Positions 45,913-58,400 of a stretch of 64,000 nucleotides of DNA are shown in pieces (within the stretch, counting starts at the first letter, position 1; each line of letters starts with the position of its first letter). Source of the stretch: Euphorbia lathyris (taxonomy: Eukaryota > Streptophyta > Magnoliopsida > Malpighiales > Euphorbiaceae). The translations under genes and the position numbers were made by a program. The DNA lies in contig NC_088913.1 in NCBI RefSeq assembly GCF_963576675.1, forward strand, positions 17,559,001-17,623,000. The letters run 5' to 3'. A model generated the notes under the pieces. That model did no database searches, was not told the DNA's origin, and saw only the letters and a list, made by a program, of their open reading frames with translations.

Positions 45913-47097
45913 CTAGCATGAACACCCGTGCAATGCACGGGATGCAATATAATTTTCTAATTATTTTATTATAATTAAAATATTTTTATATGAAATTATT
46001 GCTTGATTCATACCATATGTAAGTAAGTTTAATTTTATAGACTGTGTATTAATTTTTCTTGAACCATCTCGCAATAGGAAACCAATAAGTCATGTTTAAT
46101 GATCCATATTTTTATTTTATTTAACCCTTTAAGATAAAAATAAAACTCATTTTAGTAATTAGATTATTCAAAATGTCACGAAATTATAATGGGAATGCTA
46201 ACTCTTGAAACAAAAACATCTTGACAATTGTTGATCATATTTAAGAAACTTAATTTTTTCACAACCGTTTAGATCTTACTAAAGCTGTTCACCTTCTTAT
46301 ACCTGCAGGATAACCATAAACTGTATAAAAAATAAGTAAAATATAATTTCTAAAAAATAACTAAATATAATTTGTCAACCAAACCTAACAAACTCTTCAT
46401 CCATAAATTCAGAACGTTAACATAGCAAAGCTATTTTAATATTATTGTAAAAGAAAAGAAAGAAAAAACCTTAGTGAAACTATACATAATAAACAAAAAT
46501 CGAATTGTAAAGATATATTCACAATAGACTCTAAGGATAAGTGAAGATATATCTACATTGAAGACAATAGAGCCTAATGGATTATACAATGTAAAATTTG
46601 AGTTTCTGTTAAACAAATAAGGTTAACAGCCTTTGAAGCAAATAAGATGAAGATTTACTATATGGATAGGAATTGATTCAAAATGAACAGTTCAAAATTT
46701 CAACATGTAAATATAGTTATTCTAGGTAACATACTATAGTGTCTACATTTGATGTCGTGCAATCATAATATAAATTTAGTTTCATGTATAAGATATTAAT
46801 TTTCAATCAGAGACACATTTGTTGCAGACACTATAAGATTTTGCAATTGATAATACCTAATAAATTGTGGGTAAAAGTCCCATTGTGACCCTCAAATTAT
46901 TAGAAATAAAAAAAAAGAATAAACCAGTCCCATCCCAATGAGAATTCAATTCTCAATCCCAATCCCAATCCCAGCAACAATAACTTATTAAGTACTCATA
47001 CATTCTGAAAATTAGGCCTTAAGTTTACCTAATCACTTTGAGCATGATCACAAGTCACAGTAGCTTAAATACACTTGGTAATAAAAACTATTTACCT

Positions 47098-48936
47098 CAA
47101 CATCATCACCTCTGTGGTAATCCATAGTTAAGGTTTCTGATGTCCTTTTCCCTTCAAGGTAACATCTACTCTCCCCTAAAAAAATTCAAGTTCAGAAGAA
47201 AATACAGTTATCAGTAACTACTAACTACTTTCATCATCTCTCATATACAATACCAGTGGGTTCTGTTATTAGCAGCTATTGTTACTTGTGATCATTAGAA
47301 GGAAAATGCCTCCTGCAATTTGCAATTTTAAGATGTCCAACTGCAATTTTTATCCTCTCACTATCATAGATAAAAACCATGGTTAAATTTTGAATCATCA
47401 ACAGTACTTATTGGTTAAGCATTGAGAGGATAAAAGTCAATGGTCTTTAAATACTGTATAAACCTTAAACTTGGAGATAGTCCAATTTAGTTATATTATA
47501 TATGGATAGAAACCATGGTTAAACATGGTAACCATGCCCCAGTTACCTAAATGAATGATAAACTTGCCTCGTTTTAGCAGCGGAGTTTAGAATTGAGGTA
47601 CCTGAGGTAGTCTTCAGATGTTGAACTATAATTTTTATCCTCTTACTATCAAACGATTCCTTTAATACTTTCCTCGTTAATTGGTGTAGTTCAGGTTAGA
47701 AGGAAAATGCTTCCTGCAATTTGCAATTGGCAGATTCAATTTTGAGTATTCGAATATAGCAAGCATAAAGATACTTAACAGAGAAAATAAAGAGAAATAG
47801 GAGAGAGAGATTGAACTTGAAAAACCGAAAAGGATTCATTGGGTAGCATAAATCCATTTCTCAAACAATCCCATTGGCAAATTCAGAAGGATAGAAAAAG
47901 ATAAAAGCAACCCAAGCAATGAAAATTGCCCAAATGTAGAACACCAAAGTATATACTAAATAGTTAAAGACACGAAGGAAGAAGAATCACCACATAGTAA
48001 AAAAAAGGCTTAATACATCATTTGCCCCTGAACTTGTCCAAAAAGTTTGATTGGCCCCCTGAACTTTCAAAGTGTCTCAATAGCTTCCTGAACTTGCGTA
48101 AAATGTAATCAATTGATAACTCGGTGGCAAAAAAGTAAGTTAAATGCAGAAGATGTATTCCACGCATCTTAGAATGTTATTACATAATTCAAAAAATAGA
48201 TTAAAAAGGAAGTTATTGCTTGCTGAACTATACAACTTGTCTTCTCTAATCTAAGAACCGTATATCCCGATTTCGTTCATTTTACTTTTTTAAAGACTCG
48301 TGCAATACATCTTTCACATTCAACTTACTTTTTTACAACTGAGTGATCAATTGATTACATTTTGTGCAAGTTCAGGGGCTAACTGAACATTTTATACAAA
48401 TTCAGGGACCTATCGAGACACTTTGAAAGTTCAGGGGACCAATCAAGCTTTTTGGATAAGTTCAGGGGTCAAATGATGTATTAAGCCAAAAAAAAAAAAA
48501 AGAAGATGATTGAAAAGCTAAAACTCCATTATTTATGAATGTAGAATATAGAAAACGTAAGAAAAGAAAGAAAAAAAGAGAAAAGTATAGTGACCATACA
48601 AAGATTATGCGAACGAACCTTCGATTAGGGTTTGAAATCAACTTATTGATGATCCGTCTCTCCCCTTTTGTGCGTGCAAGGCAGGTAACTACTGCCCCCA
48701 TTCTCTATCAAACACCCTGAATCCGCAATCGTCATTGCAAAAATCACACTCTATAAAAACTCGTAAACTATAAATCAATCACGAAACTGCCAAATTCAAA
48801 TCGAGAATCAATAAACGAAAGAGAAGAAATTAAAATCACCAGCTTTAGCGACGAATCTAAGATCGAGGAAGACATAGAAGAGGAAAATGGAAACAGAACT
48901 GGGCCAGAAGAGTAAGAAGAGAACCTTAGAAACCAT
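47098..48936 (-). pseudogene. Captured two-exon gene fragment, unidentified secreted or membrane protein
   Basis: Minus-strand exon 48936-48841 begins ATG and encodes a hydrophobic leader (MVSKVLFLLFWPSS, IFLFYVFLDL), ending at GCTG|GTGATT. After an intron containing a MITE, exon 47173-47098 follows TTTTTAG, encodes ESRCYLEGKRTSETLTMDYH and RGDDVE, and ends GAG|GTAAAT. The phases fit exactly: one base from exon 1 plus two from exon 2. I do not recognise the protein. No further exon is evident, so it looks like the 5' part of a host gene picked up by the Helitron. Whether it is transcribed is unknown. Confidence 0.6.
48009..48487. mobile_element. MITE, family copy 2, best preserved
   Basis: GGCTTAATACATCATTTG at the left is mirrored by CAAATGATGTATTAAGCC at the right. 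The arms contain paired CCTGAACTTTCAAAGTGTCTC and GAGACACTTTGAAAGTTCAGG stretches over about 150 bp. Flanked by A-runs that may hide the duplication. It lies inside the intron of the captured gene fragment. Confidence 0.85.
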
Positions 48937-49621
48937 GGGCACAATATTAAGTCCTTCCCCATTTTGTGTACCTGAGAGTGAGAGAGGAAGTGAATACTAA
49001 GGGAAGAGGTATAAGTGGTTTTTAAACATAGCCCGTTTGATAACTCACTTAATCACTTAAATTAAAATATTAAGCACTTATTTAATTTAAATATGTTTGA
49101 TAACAATCACTTAAATTCGTTAATTAAGCTAAAAATCACTTATTTTGACAAGTCAAAATATTTAACTTAACATTTTAAGTTAAACATTAACAACTAATAT
49201 TTTTATAAAAGTTATATCATTCAATCTTTTTAGCACTTATAATATTCAGCACTTAAAATTCAGTACTTATTTTTTCAGCACTTAATTTTCAGTTTTATCA
49301 AACAACACCATAATTAGAAATACAGCTTCTCAACCATCTGAATGTGTGAGAATTGAGAAAGAGGAAACCGGTTAAGAAGATGCACAACGTGGGAGAGGAT
49401 GTGGGGGTGGTTTTCTTTGAGAGTGCAACTGTTCATAGGTTTGTTAAGTAGATAAACGTGATAGGTATAAATAGTTTTAATTAACTAAAATGAATTTAGA
49501 AGCAAAAAATTAAAATAAAAAAAATAAGGTAAAAACTGAGAACATGACATGTCAGCAGCAAATGCTTTCTATTTTTTGCCACGTGTTCAATCTGTTTACA
49601 AATTTAGTATAGAAGTATAGA

Positions 49622-50126
49622 TAGATTAATTATATTTTATCATTTTTAATAAATGAAGAGTTAAGATTACGAAAAAAAGAAAATTATTAATAAAAGAAGA
49701 TAGATGATATTTTAATCTATTTTTAATAAATTTACTGTAAATCAATTATTTTTATAATATATATAATTTAGCTAAATGTAACCATTATTTGTCTAGTAGA
49801 TCTCAAACTTGTACATTTTTTTAGTTTTGTTTTTAGAGAACTTAGTTATTGCCAAAAATGTCTCCCCTCACTCAGCAATTTAATGATATCAAATCATTTG
49901 TTTTGATTTGATTAACGATGTAAATTAAAATTATTTTGTTAAAAAAAATCACAAATACCAATATACAAAAACATAAAACCATCATTTTTTTTAAAAAATG
50001 AATAATATACGATCGAACCTTTTGTATGGAGTACTTGGGAAATCCTTGAGAGAACATGGTTAAAACTTCTCACTTTTTATTTATGTCAGAATTAGGGATG
50101 CAAGAAAAAACAAAATATTCTTTTAT
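49622..50126. other. AT-rich spacer
   Basis: No gene, RNA or clear repeat seen between Helitron 2 and the next MITE. Confidence 0.5.
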
Positions 50127-50657
50127 GGATTAATACATTATTTGTACTCTATATTTATCTAAAAAAAATTAATTGATTCATGAACTTTTAAAATATCTCA
50201 ATAATTTTCTCAACTTGCATAAAATGTTTAGAAAATTTACTCATTTTGCATAAAATGTAATCAATTAATCAATCAGTTGCAAAAAAAAAAGTAAGTTGTA
50301 TGCGAAAAATATATTGCACGCACATTAAAATGTTATTACATAATTCAGAGAATGGATTAAAACATTATTAAAAAAGAAAGTTATCTCTTGCTTAACTGTA
50401 AAACTTATGTTATCTAATATTAGAACCGTATATCCCGATTTTGGTTGTGTTACTTTTCTAAGATGTGTGCAACATACGTTCTGCATATAATTTACTTTTT
50501 TTTTTGTAACCAAATGATTATTTAATTGCATTTTACGCAAATTGAAAGACTATTTAAATATTTTATACAAGTTGAGGAGACTCAAAACACTTTGAAAATT
50601 TAAAATACCAATCAAATTTTTTAGACAAATTTAGAAACAAATGGTGTATTAAGCCTT
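50127..50657. mobile_element. MITE, family copy 3 (diverged)
   Basis: Shares the layout of 48009-48487: left TTAATACATTATTTG, right CAAATGGTGTATTAAGCC, and the internal GTAAGTTGTATGCG and ACCGTATATCCCGATTT words. It sits at the position in unit B matching 23975-24440 in unit A, so this insertion predates the block duplication. Confidence 0.75.
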
Positions 50658-50689
50658 TTTTATAGGAAAATTACATAGAAATTCATCTT

Positions 50690-51026
50690 TGAAAAACTAT
50701 TTATAATTATATCAAATCATAATTTTGGATTAGGTCAAACTATTAAAATCAGTATTTCTCCGCTTAATGTTTTTCTTTCTTATTAGTAATTTTTATTGTT
50801 TTTTGTCGGCAGATAATTGGGGTTCTCCCTAACAAATCCCACAGTTTTGGTTTTAATATTTATTATTCACTACGTCCATCATAATTAATTATATATATAG
50901 TTAGTTTTTTTTTTATTTTTATGAAAAGATGTATATATGGTTAGTTAGTTGGGTGGGTGGATTTTAATTGATTATTAATTTTGTACTTTTATATTCTTTT
51001 ATTTATTAATAAAAAATTATTATATA
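50690..51026 (+). repeat. Segmental duplication, unit B part 3
   Basis: Matches 24570-24640 (GTCGGCAGATAATTGG, GGTTTTAAT, CCATCATAATTAATTA) and then 33355-33440. The foldback element, the hAT and the LINE of unit A are absent here, so those inserted after duplication or were lost. Confidence 0.65.
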
Positions 51027-51430
51027 AAAAAGGAGATTTAGATTTAGAGCTTTTTAAAAATCTCTCCGCTCCATGCGTCTCGTGCGTCTTGCGAATGCGA
51101 TTAGGGTGGTGAGAGTGTCTCTTCATCGTTTGTCGGTGTGAGAAGGTGACTTTCCGGCGGCCGCTTTTTCCTATCATCGGACGATAGCGTTCGCTTGGTT
51201 TTTTCCTGGTTAGTTGATTCTCTTTTCTGTTGTTTGTTTTCGGTTTTCTTGGTTGTGATTTTTGGTTGTCTGTGTGCAATATCTGGTTTTGAGTATTGGT
51301 GTGGCTTCTATCATCTTGTGCGTTCTTGAGGGAGGGGTATCGGTCTGCGCTTTGGGTGTGTTGTGGAGGCGGTCGGCTACTGGTGGTGGTGGCGGCGGTT
51401 TGGTCTAAGTTTACAGGGTTTTGGCTGTTA

Positions 51431-51955
51431 TAGGGGTGCACATGGTCGGTTAACCAGTCCATTAACAAAAACCATTAACCAGTCCATTTAATTCGGTTAA
51501 CCATATTTCGGTTAATATAAACTTCGGTCGGTTAACCTATATTTCGGTCGGTTAACCATTAGTGACTTTTTGCAGTAAATATCACTTTACATCTATAATT
51601 ATTCACTTTAATATAAATATATAATTATTCAAATATTAAATAAAAATATGTAACTTCAAATTTAATTAACAAAATTGCCAAAACAAATAAGTTTTAAGTT
51701 ATTTTGATATTTTTAACTTAAAAATTAAATACAAATATGTATATTTATTGCTTGATAATTAAGATTCTACATATATTTGTACTAGTTTTATGTGTATTAA
51801 TACATAATCGGTTTATTTTTCGGTTTCGGTTAACCATCGGTTTTTAAAATAAAAACCATAAACTAGTCCATCGGTTACGGTTAACCTATTTTTCGGTTTG
51901 GTTTCGGTTTCGAAAATCGATTTTTCGATTTTCCGGTTAGTTTTGTGCAGCCCTA
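51431..51955. mobile_element. hAT-type MITE in the LINE leader, 525 bp
   Basis: Termini TAGGGGTGCACA and TGTGCAGCCCTA pair. The 8-bp duplication GGCTGTTA is perfect (51423-51430 and 51956-51963). The body is rich in GGTTAACC and TTTCGGTT words. Confidence 0.93.
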
Positions 51956-52075
51956 GGCTGTTATTGTTATAGTCAGTATATATTCATTTCCTTGCGGGCT
52001 TGTTTTGCTGTTCGTTTTGCTTGGCAGTGTCTCGATTTTAGATTGTGTAGGGTTGGGTTGCCCCTGTTTTCTCTG

Positions 52076-52943
52076 ATGGAAGCAGATTTTGAGAAATTGG
52101 AATTGTCTAATGAGGAGGTTGATTCCTTTGATTTTTCTAGGCCGGTATAAGGGGGTCTGCAGGATGATATTGAACTGTCCCTAGTAGGTAGGTTTCTTAC
52201 TAATAGGCCTGTGAATTTCATTGCAATGAAGACGAAATTGGCAGATATATGGAGGCCGGGAAGAGGAGTGGCTATTTCAGAAGTGGAGTCAAATCTTTTT
52301 ATTTTTGAAATCTTTCATTGTGTGGATAAGGATAGTTATGGCTGGAAGTCCATGGTCTTTTGACAACAATATGTTGGTAACAACCAAGTGGAAAAGTGGT
52401 ACCCTACCGGAAGAAGCAGATTTACACCTGGTGGATGTGTGGGTACAGGTGCATGAATTACCAATTGGGTGTATGACTAAAGCAATTGGTAAACAAATAG
52501 GAGATTTCGTGGCATCATTCATTGAATATGACATCAATAATAATAGTGGTATGAGAAGACAGATCATGAGGCTGAGAGTAGTTGTGGATACGAGAGTGCC
52601 ACTGAAGAGGTGCAAAAAAATTAAAAAATCAACTACAAATTGGGCATTCATTCGTTTCAAATATAAACGCTTATGTAATTTCTGCTACATCTGTGGCCTT
52701 TTGGGACACACAGATCAATATTGTGAGAAGCTGTTTCGGGTTGCACCTAATGAAGTAGTAAGGGAGTGGGGTGACTGGCTAAGAGCACCTATCCGAAGAA
52801 ATAATGACATGAATGGTTCCAAATGGCGGAGGGAGCCTAGTGGTAGTAGTGGATCAGGCGGGTCTGGTTATGGAGCAAAAGGAGGGGGTCATTGGAGGAA
52901 TGGGAATCAGAGAAGCGGACAGGGGAGCCATCCAGTATTATAG
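52076..52943 (+). pseudogene. LINE ORF1 (DUF4283 and zinc knuckle), broken
   Basis: Starts MEADFEKLELSNEEVDSFDF, with an early stop near 52148 and a frame change near 52360. The longest intact piece (52305-52943) encodes the DUF4283-type region (DLHLVDVWVQVHELPIG) and a CCHC knuckle CYICGLLGHTDQYC near 52683-52724, with a Gly-rich tail. Nucleic-acid binding in the parent element; dead here. Confidence 0.85.
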
Positions 52944-53189
52944 GAAGTGAGTCAGGAGACTAGAGGGGATGTGGACCTCAATAAGGAAATGGAGATGGAG
53001 CTGGTGGAGGCAATGAAATGAAGGCATGGGGACAAGGAAAATGTAGATCCCCAAGGTAATCAGGAAAGTGAACATGGTACTATGACAGGGGCAGAACCTT
53101 CCATGCAAAGCAAGGATAAGTCTATCGCTAAAGTTAATGGTTTGGCAATACCTGAGGATCAGGTCCGCTAAGGATAATGAGTTGCCTCA

Positions 53190-55978
53190 GTTAGAACTGT
53201 CGGGGTCTGGGGAACCCCCGGGCAGTTCGATCGCTTAATGAGCTGTTGAAAGCTCACGCTCCGAGATTGGTATTTTTGATTGAGACTATTGTAAATAAAG
53301 CGAGAATGAAGGTGCTTAGAAGTAAGTTTGGATATGCGGATTGTTTTTCCATGGAGGCGAGAGGTCATAGTGGAGGGTTGGCACTACTGTGGAAAATATC
53401 GAATGAAGTTGAGGTGAAATCTTATTCGGACCACCATATTGAGGCTATAGTAAGGGAGGTGATTCAAGGAGACTGGAGATTGGTTAGTTTTTATGGATAT
53501 GCAGTCGGGCTCAGACATAAGGAATCCTGAGACTTACTTGGGAATTTAGCCTGTAACCCTACACTACCATGGCTGGTGGTGGGAGACTTTAATTGTATTC
53601 TGAGTCAGCAAGAGAAGGTTGGAAGATTGGCTTACCCACAATACCTAATGAATCAGTTCTCTGAAATCATTGCCAACTGCGAATTGATAGAACTAAATAT
53701 GACAGGCAACCATTTCGTTTGGGAGCGTGGGAAAGGATCAAGGGCATGGATCCGAGAAAAACTAGATAGAGCCTTCGGGTCAGTTGACTGGTGTAACAGA
53801 TTTTCATAGTGTGTGGTTACAAATTTGATAACAGGTTACTCGGATCATTCACCTATCTTTGTTGAGCCTGGTGGTTTACCAAGGAAGAAAGCTAAACATC
53901 GCTTTAGGTTTGATAGAGCATGGACAAAGGAGACGGAGTTCGATGGCTTGGTTAAGAGTATTTGGCAACATAACCGAAAGGTCGAGCTTGCTAAACGACT
54001 CGACATGTGTTGTAAGGGGATGTCGGTGTAGGGCAGACATTTTAAGGCCTATTTTGATAGAAAGATAAGCAGGTGGAGTTTGATTACGGAATAAACTCGC
54101 GATTGCACTGACCCTAGTAGAGTGCAGACGTTTCTGCACGCCCACAGGAATCTGAATGTACTACTTGAACAAGAGGAGAATTACTGGTATCAGAGAGCGA
54201 AAGCTTTTTAGCTGAAAGAAGGGGATTGTAATTCAAAGTTTTTCCATGCAAGTGTAAAAGCACGCAAACAGATTAATAGGATCTCAAGCCTATTGAATGA
54301 AGAGGGAGTTGAAGTCTCTGGTGGTCAAGAAATTGGCAATGTAGCCAAGGTAAATTTCGAGAGGGTTTTCCTTGGTAGTATAGTAGTCAATTATGATGAA
54401 ATAATGAATCTGCCTGAGAAGGTACTTGAAGCTATGAATGGGGATCTCATTCGTCCGTTTACTTTTGAGGAATTTACCAAGGCTGTGAATCAGATGCACC
54501 CTGATAAATCCCCTGGACCTGATGGGCTTAACTCGGGCTTCTTTCAACACTTTTGGCCTGTAATTGGAAGAGATGTTTATGTTGCCTGTGTTGAATGGTT
54601 GGAAAAGAATGAGTTCCCTCTAAATCTTAATGATACCATTATCACCCTGATACCAAAGTGTGAAAACCCCCAAAGTATGACAGAACTGAGACTGATTTTA
54701 TTATGCAATGTACTCTACAAATTAATTGCCAAGGTACTCGCTAATAGGCTGAAAGTAATCCTCCCTGAGGTTATTTCAGAAAGTCAACCTGCGTTTGTCC
54801 CTGACAGGTCCTTAATTGATAGTGTGCAGGTGGCTTTTGAAATTATCCATTACATGAAGAGAAAGAATAGAGGGGAAAAAGGGGAAGTGGCCTTAAAGAT
54901 TGATATAAGCAAAGCCTATGATAGGGTGGATTGGGGTTTCTTGAAGGAAGTTATGAGAAGGTTGGGCTGCTGTGATAAATGGATCAGGTGGATCATGTTT
55001 TGCATTAGCATAGTTTCTTACTCAGTTGCAGTGAATTCTAATTTTATTGGCCTATTATACCAGGGAGAGGGCTTCAGCAATGGGACCCTTTATCGCCATA
55101 TTTGTTATTATTGTGTGCTGAGGTCCTTTCCCAAATGATATAGAGAGAGGAGGAAGAAGGAAGTATAAGAGACTGTCAAATTTGTAGTGGAGCTCCAAGT
55201 ATCACTCACCTTTTTTTTTGCAGATGACAATTTCTTGTTCTTTGATGTGACGGAGGCTGAGAGTAATCGGGTCAAAGAATTGTTGGAAAGTTATGAAAGA
55301 GTTTCTGGCCAGGCTATTAATTTGGAAAAATTTGAGATTTTCTTTAGTTCAAACGTTAAAAGTGAGACTACAGAAGCTATCAACGATATTCTCCAGATTA
55401 AAACGCCTTTAGACACTAGGAGATACTTGGGATTGCCCTCTTTAATAGGGTGGTCGAAGCTTTCTATTTTTGGGTTCTTAAAGGAGAGGCTATCAAAGTG
55501 GCTAGATAATTGGACCTTTAAATTCCTGTCGGTTGCAGGAAAGGAGGTACTTTTGAAATCTATAGCTCAAGCTCTCCCTACGTTTTGTATGAGCACATTC
55601 CTACTCCCCAAATCTACATGTGATAAGCTGCAGAAGATGATGAATTCTTTCTGGTGGGGTACGAATGCAGATGGAAGGAAGAGGATCCATTGGTTAGAAT
55701 GGAAACGCAAGTGTGTAAAAAAGAGTGTGGGTGGCCTAGGATTTAGGGATCTCAGAGAATTCAATATAGCATTATTTGGGAAGCAAGGATGAAAGTTAAT
55801 TAATGAGCCTAATGCTTTGGTGAGTCGAATGTTCAAAGCTAAATACTACCCTTGGAGGACTTTCCTTACCTCCAAATTGGGCATTAATCCCAGTTTTGTT
55901 TGGAGAAGTGTTTGGAGCTCAGTTAATTTGCTTAAAGTAGGCCTAAGATGGTTGAGCCTAGCCCTAAATGGTTGTTAG
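53190..55978 (+). pseudogene. LINE ORF2 (endonuclease and reverse transcriptase), broken
   Basis: Endonuclease pieces include FLIETIVNKARMKVL, WLVVGDFNCILSQQEK (about 53572) and GYSDHSPIFVEP (about 53834). Stops occur near 53530, 53809, 54031 and 54210. Reverse transcriptase pieces include MHPDKSPGPDGLNSGFFQHF (about 54500), ALKIDISKAYDRVDW and FFADDNFLFFDV (about 55210). A frame break near 55065 disrupts the palm. After 55792 coding similarity continues to WRSVWSSVNLLK and then ends. Confidence 0.88.
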
Positions 55979-57058
55979 AGAATGGCTTAGCCCCAAATGG
56001 AAGGGTTAATTTAGAGAACATGGGCGTAGCTCTGAAAGATGATCTCTTCAGTCGCCTCAGGTGAGAGGTGATCCTTCGATTGCCCCAGTGCCTTGTAAAT
56101 TGGCAAGGTGCTAAGGGCGACCATATCACCTCATCGGGCGAGAGGCAATCAAGGTGTGGAGGTCGCTTTTTGAGATTTCAAATAAATGAGAAGAAACAAT
56201 AAGCTTCTAATACTCATTAAACTTCCTTACATTTTAATAGAATTTTGATATTATATTTATTTCTAGAAGAGTCTCATATTGCTTTACTTCAAGAGCTTCT
56301 CTTCTATTTTCTAAGATATTATATTAGTCACTTTTTTTTATATCACTTTCATGATCACATCATTAATACCATTTCATATCACCATTTTCATCACAATGTG
56401 GAGCTTCATTAAAAAATCCCACTAAAAATGGGAGGCCAGTCCTTTCCCACATTACTGGTTAGGTGCTAAGGAGAGATGCTTAGACCACTTTGCTTATTTT
56501 ACCTCTACTAATAATATCATTAAGATCAAGATTGATATGGGTGGGAGGTCTTATTCCTTTTAATTTCTATGCTCTATCCATACTTTTTATTCTAATGGAA
56601 TGATAATATGATATTTTTATTAAAAAATTATCAAGATTGATATCACTGATTTTATCTCCTTCTGAAGAGTCAACTTCATTACTCGGGACATCGTATTGAA
56701 GCAAACTAAAGGAGTTGGTGATGTCACGAATCAGGGCATATCTTCTATTCCCATTCCCTTGACGACCTCCACGACCTCATGCTTGAACATAGTTGAAGCC
56801 ATTTCTAGAGCTACTAACGAAATTACTTAAGTCAAATGGCTTAGTTGATCCAAACGTGGGTAGTGGATGTGTGAGTAAATATCGAGAAAAACAACTTGGG
56901 GATCGTGTTTTTCCGAGATCAGGACTTGTCTCGTCGAGACGAGGCAATTGAAGAAAAAAAATTCCAACACCCCGTCTCGTTAAGATAGACTAATTATTTT
57001 TCCTTATTTTTGCTATTTTTTGATATTTTAATGAAATCAAACGATTTTTTATTTCATT
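55979..57058. other. No gene recognised; possible minus-strand coding relic
   Basis: A GC-richer patch at 56035-56170 with GCGAGAGGC and CACCTC words looks like part of an unknown repeat. On the minus strand 56853-56640 reads through a short Asn/Ser-rich frame with GRGGRQGNGNRR, which could be a decayed retroelement Gag, but I cannot support a name. Confidence 0.35.
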
Positions 57059-57059
57059 C

Positions 57060-57505
57060 CCAACAGGTGCAATTTTACCTTTAACGTTGCCAAGAAAGTT
57101 CAATTTTACTCATACCTAACAGAAAAATTTGAACGTTATATTATTAGTAACTTGTTATTTAATTATCACATCAGACCATTCAAACACTAATTATATCTAA
57201 AATATTTATTCTGTTACTAACACAGTTACAAATAACTGTCAAAATGACAATATTTCAATCTTTCAGATACAAATTAATTACAAAAAGGGCATAAAATGAT
57301 TACCATATTATTAAAACATGTATAAACAATCCATTAAAATATATCTAACTGCTTTATTTTATCGATAAACTTGTTTGGAAGATCAGATGTGATAGTCGAA
57401 TACCTTTTAAATCATTTAGTTCCATTTTTATGTTGTGTAGGGGTAAAGTTGAACTTTCTTGGCAACATTAGAGATAAAGTTACATCATTTCAACCGTTAA
57501 AAGTA
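57060..57505. mobile_element. MITE related to 37992-38570
   Basis: AACGTTGCCAAGAAAGTTCA at the left is mirrored by TGAACTTTCTTGGCAACATT at the right (57094 and 57451 on). Outer parts resemble the GCAATTTTACC and GTAAAGTT words of the larger family. No duplication resolved. Confidence 0.7.
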
Positions 57506-57660
57506 AATATGCACTTCCCAAAAATGTTAACGGCAAACTTATCCCATTTATATAAATAAGGAAGAGAAAAAATCTCTTAGTGTCATTCATTAAGATTAGA
57601 CAAGATTTTGTTGAGTATTCATTTGGTTGTTGTACTTGGCCTAAGGTCCCTTCAATGTAT

Positions 57661-57900
57661 GTAGGGGTGGCAACGGGACGGGGATTCCTCGAAACCCACG
57701 TGGAATCGAACTGTTGATAATGGGGAAACCCCGAAATATTTAAAGGTGGTTGTGAAGATAGGAGGTATTTTACCCTCAAAACCTAAACGTGGGTGGGAGC
57801 ATGGATTACTATCCCCGAATTGTAGGACTCCCTTTACCGCCCCGAAAAGATCCATACGGGGATCCCCGAAAACTCCCACAAGGATCCCAAATTTATATAA
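57661..57900. repeat. hAT-like left end, GGGGATCCCCG-rich
   Basis: Starts TAGGGGTGGCAACGGGACGG and has repeated ACGGGGA and CCCCGAA words. No matching right terminus seen; probably truncated. A TA run follows at 57922-57946. Confidence 0.5.
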
Positions 57901-58029
57901 ATAAAACTTATGTAAATACTTATATATATATATATATATATATATACTAATACTTATCTCTTAAAAAAAGAGTACATTAATAGTTATAGTTACAGTAGCA
58001 ACCAAAAGAAAAAAACTTCCATTAATATT

Positions 58030-58400
58030 TATTCTTATAGTTACACTTCCTTTCTTTTGTTGTAACCATATAGATCTATTGATCTACGGACAAAAAAATA
58101 AAAATTGTTTCCGTTCTTTCTAAATCCGGAAAAAGGTATAAATAAAAGAATAAGAAAGAGAAGATACAACTCAAACAGATAAAGAGATCCAAAAATATAT
58201 ATAAACATCGACTTAAAAAAAACAACAAGAAAAAACAGAAAGAAGATAAACTTCATTCTTCCTTGAGTAGATCTGCAATAGAAGAAAGTTTGAAATATAT
58301 ATGAGAATTTGATCAGAGAAGAAAGAGAAAGAAGATTAGAGGACTCGGCGACAGTTTTGTTTTGGTAGAGAGAAACTTCATTCTTCCGTTGGAGTTTTTT
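58030..58400 (-). mobile_element. A-tailed retroposon family, copy 2 (partial)
   Basis: Minus-strand sequence similar to 60990-61320: CT-rich leader, GATCTACTCAAGGAAG, GTTTATCTTC, then ATCTCTTTATCTG and GATCTATATGGTTACAAC. The 3' third and A-tail are absent. Confidence 0.65.

Larger units (their letters stand above)
45913..49621 (-). mobile_element. Helitron 2, non-autonomous
   Basis: On the minus strand it starts TCTATACTTCTATACTAAAT and ends with the hairpin CCCGTGCATTGCACGGG, GTGTTCATG and CTAG. The flanking bases are A and T. The ends resemble Helitron 1 (ACTAAATNTGTA and TGACATGTCAT words near the start), so they belong to one group. No Rep/helicase ORF. It carries captured exons and a MITE. 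Confidence 0.88.
51027..55978 (+). mobile_element. Decayed L1-type LINE, 3' end missing
   Basis: GC-richer leader from about 51050, a degraded ORF1, then ORF2 with many lesions. It differs from the LINE at 26715. The RNase H, 3' UTR and poly(A) tail are absent; homology stops around 55945-55978. A hAT element interrupts its leader. Confidence 0.85.

Noticed and set aside
58041..58256. Hydrophobic 71-residue frame and the similar 61076-61342 frame as a real gene family
   Set aside because: They belong to copies of the A-tailed retroposon; the reading frame is not kept in the third copy and the sequence is T-rich, which gives Phe/Leu by composition.
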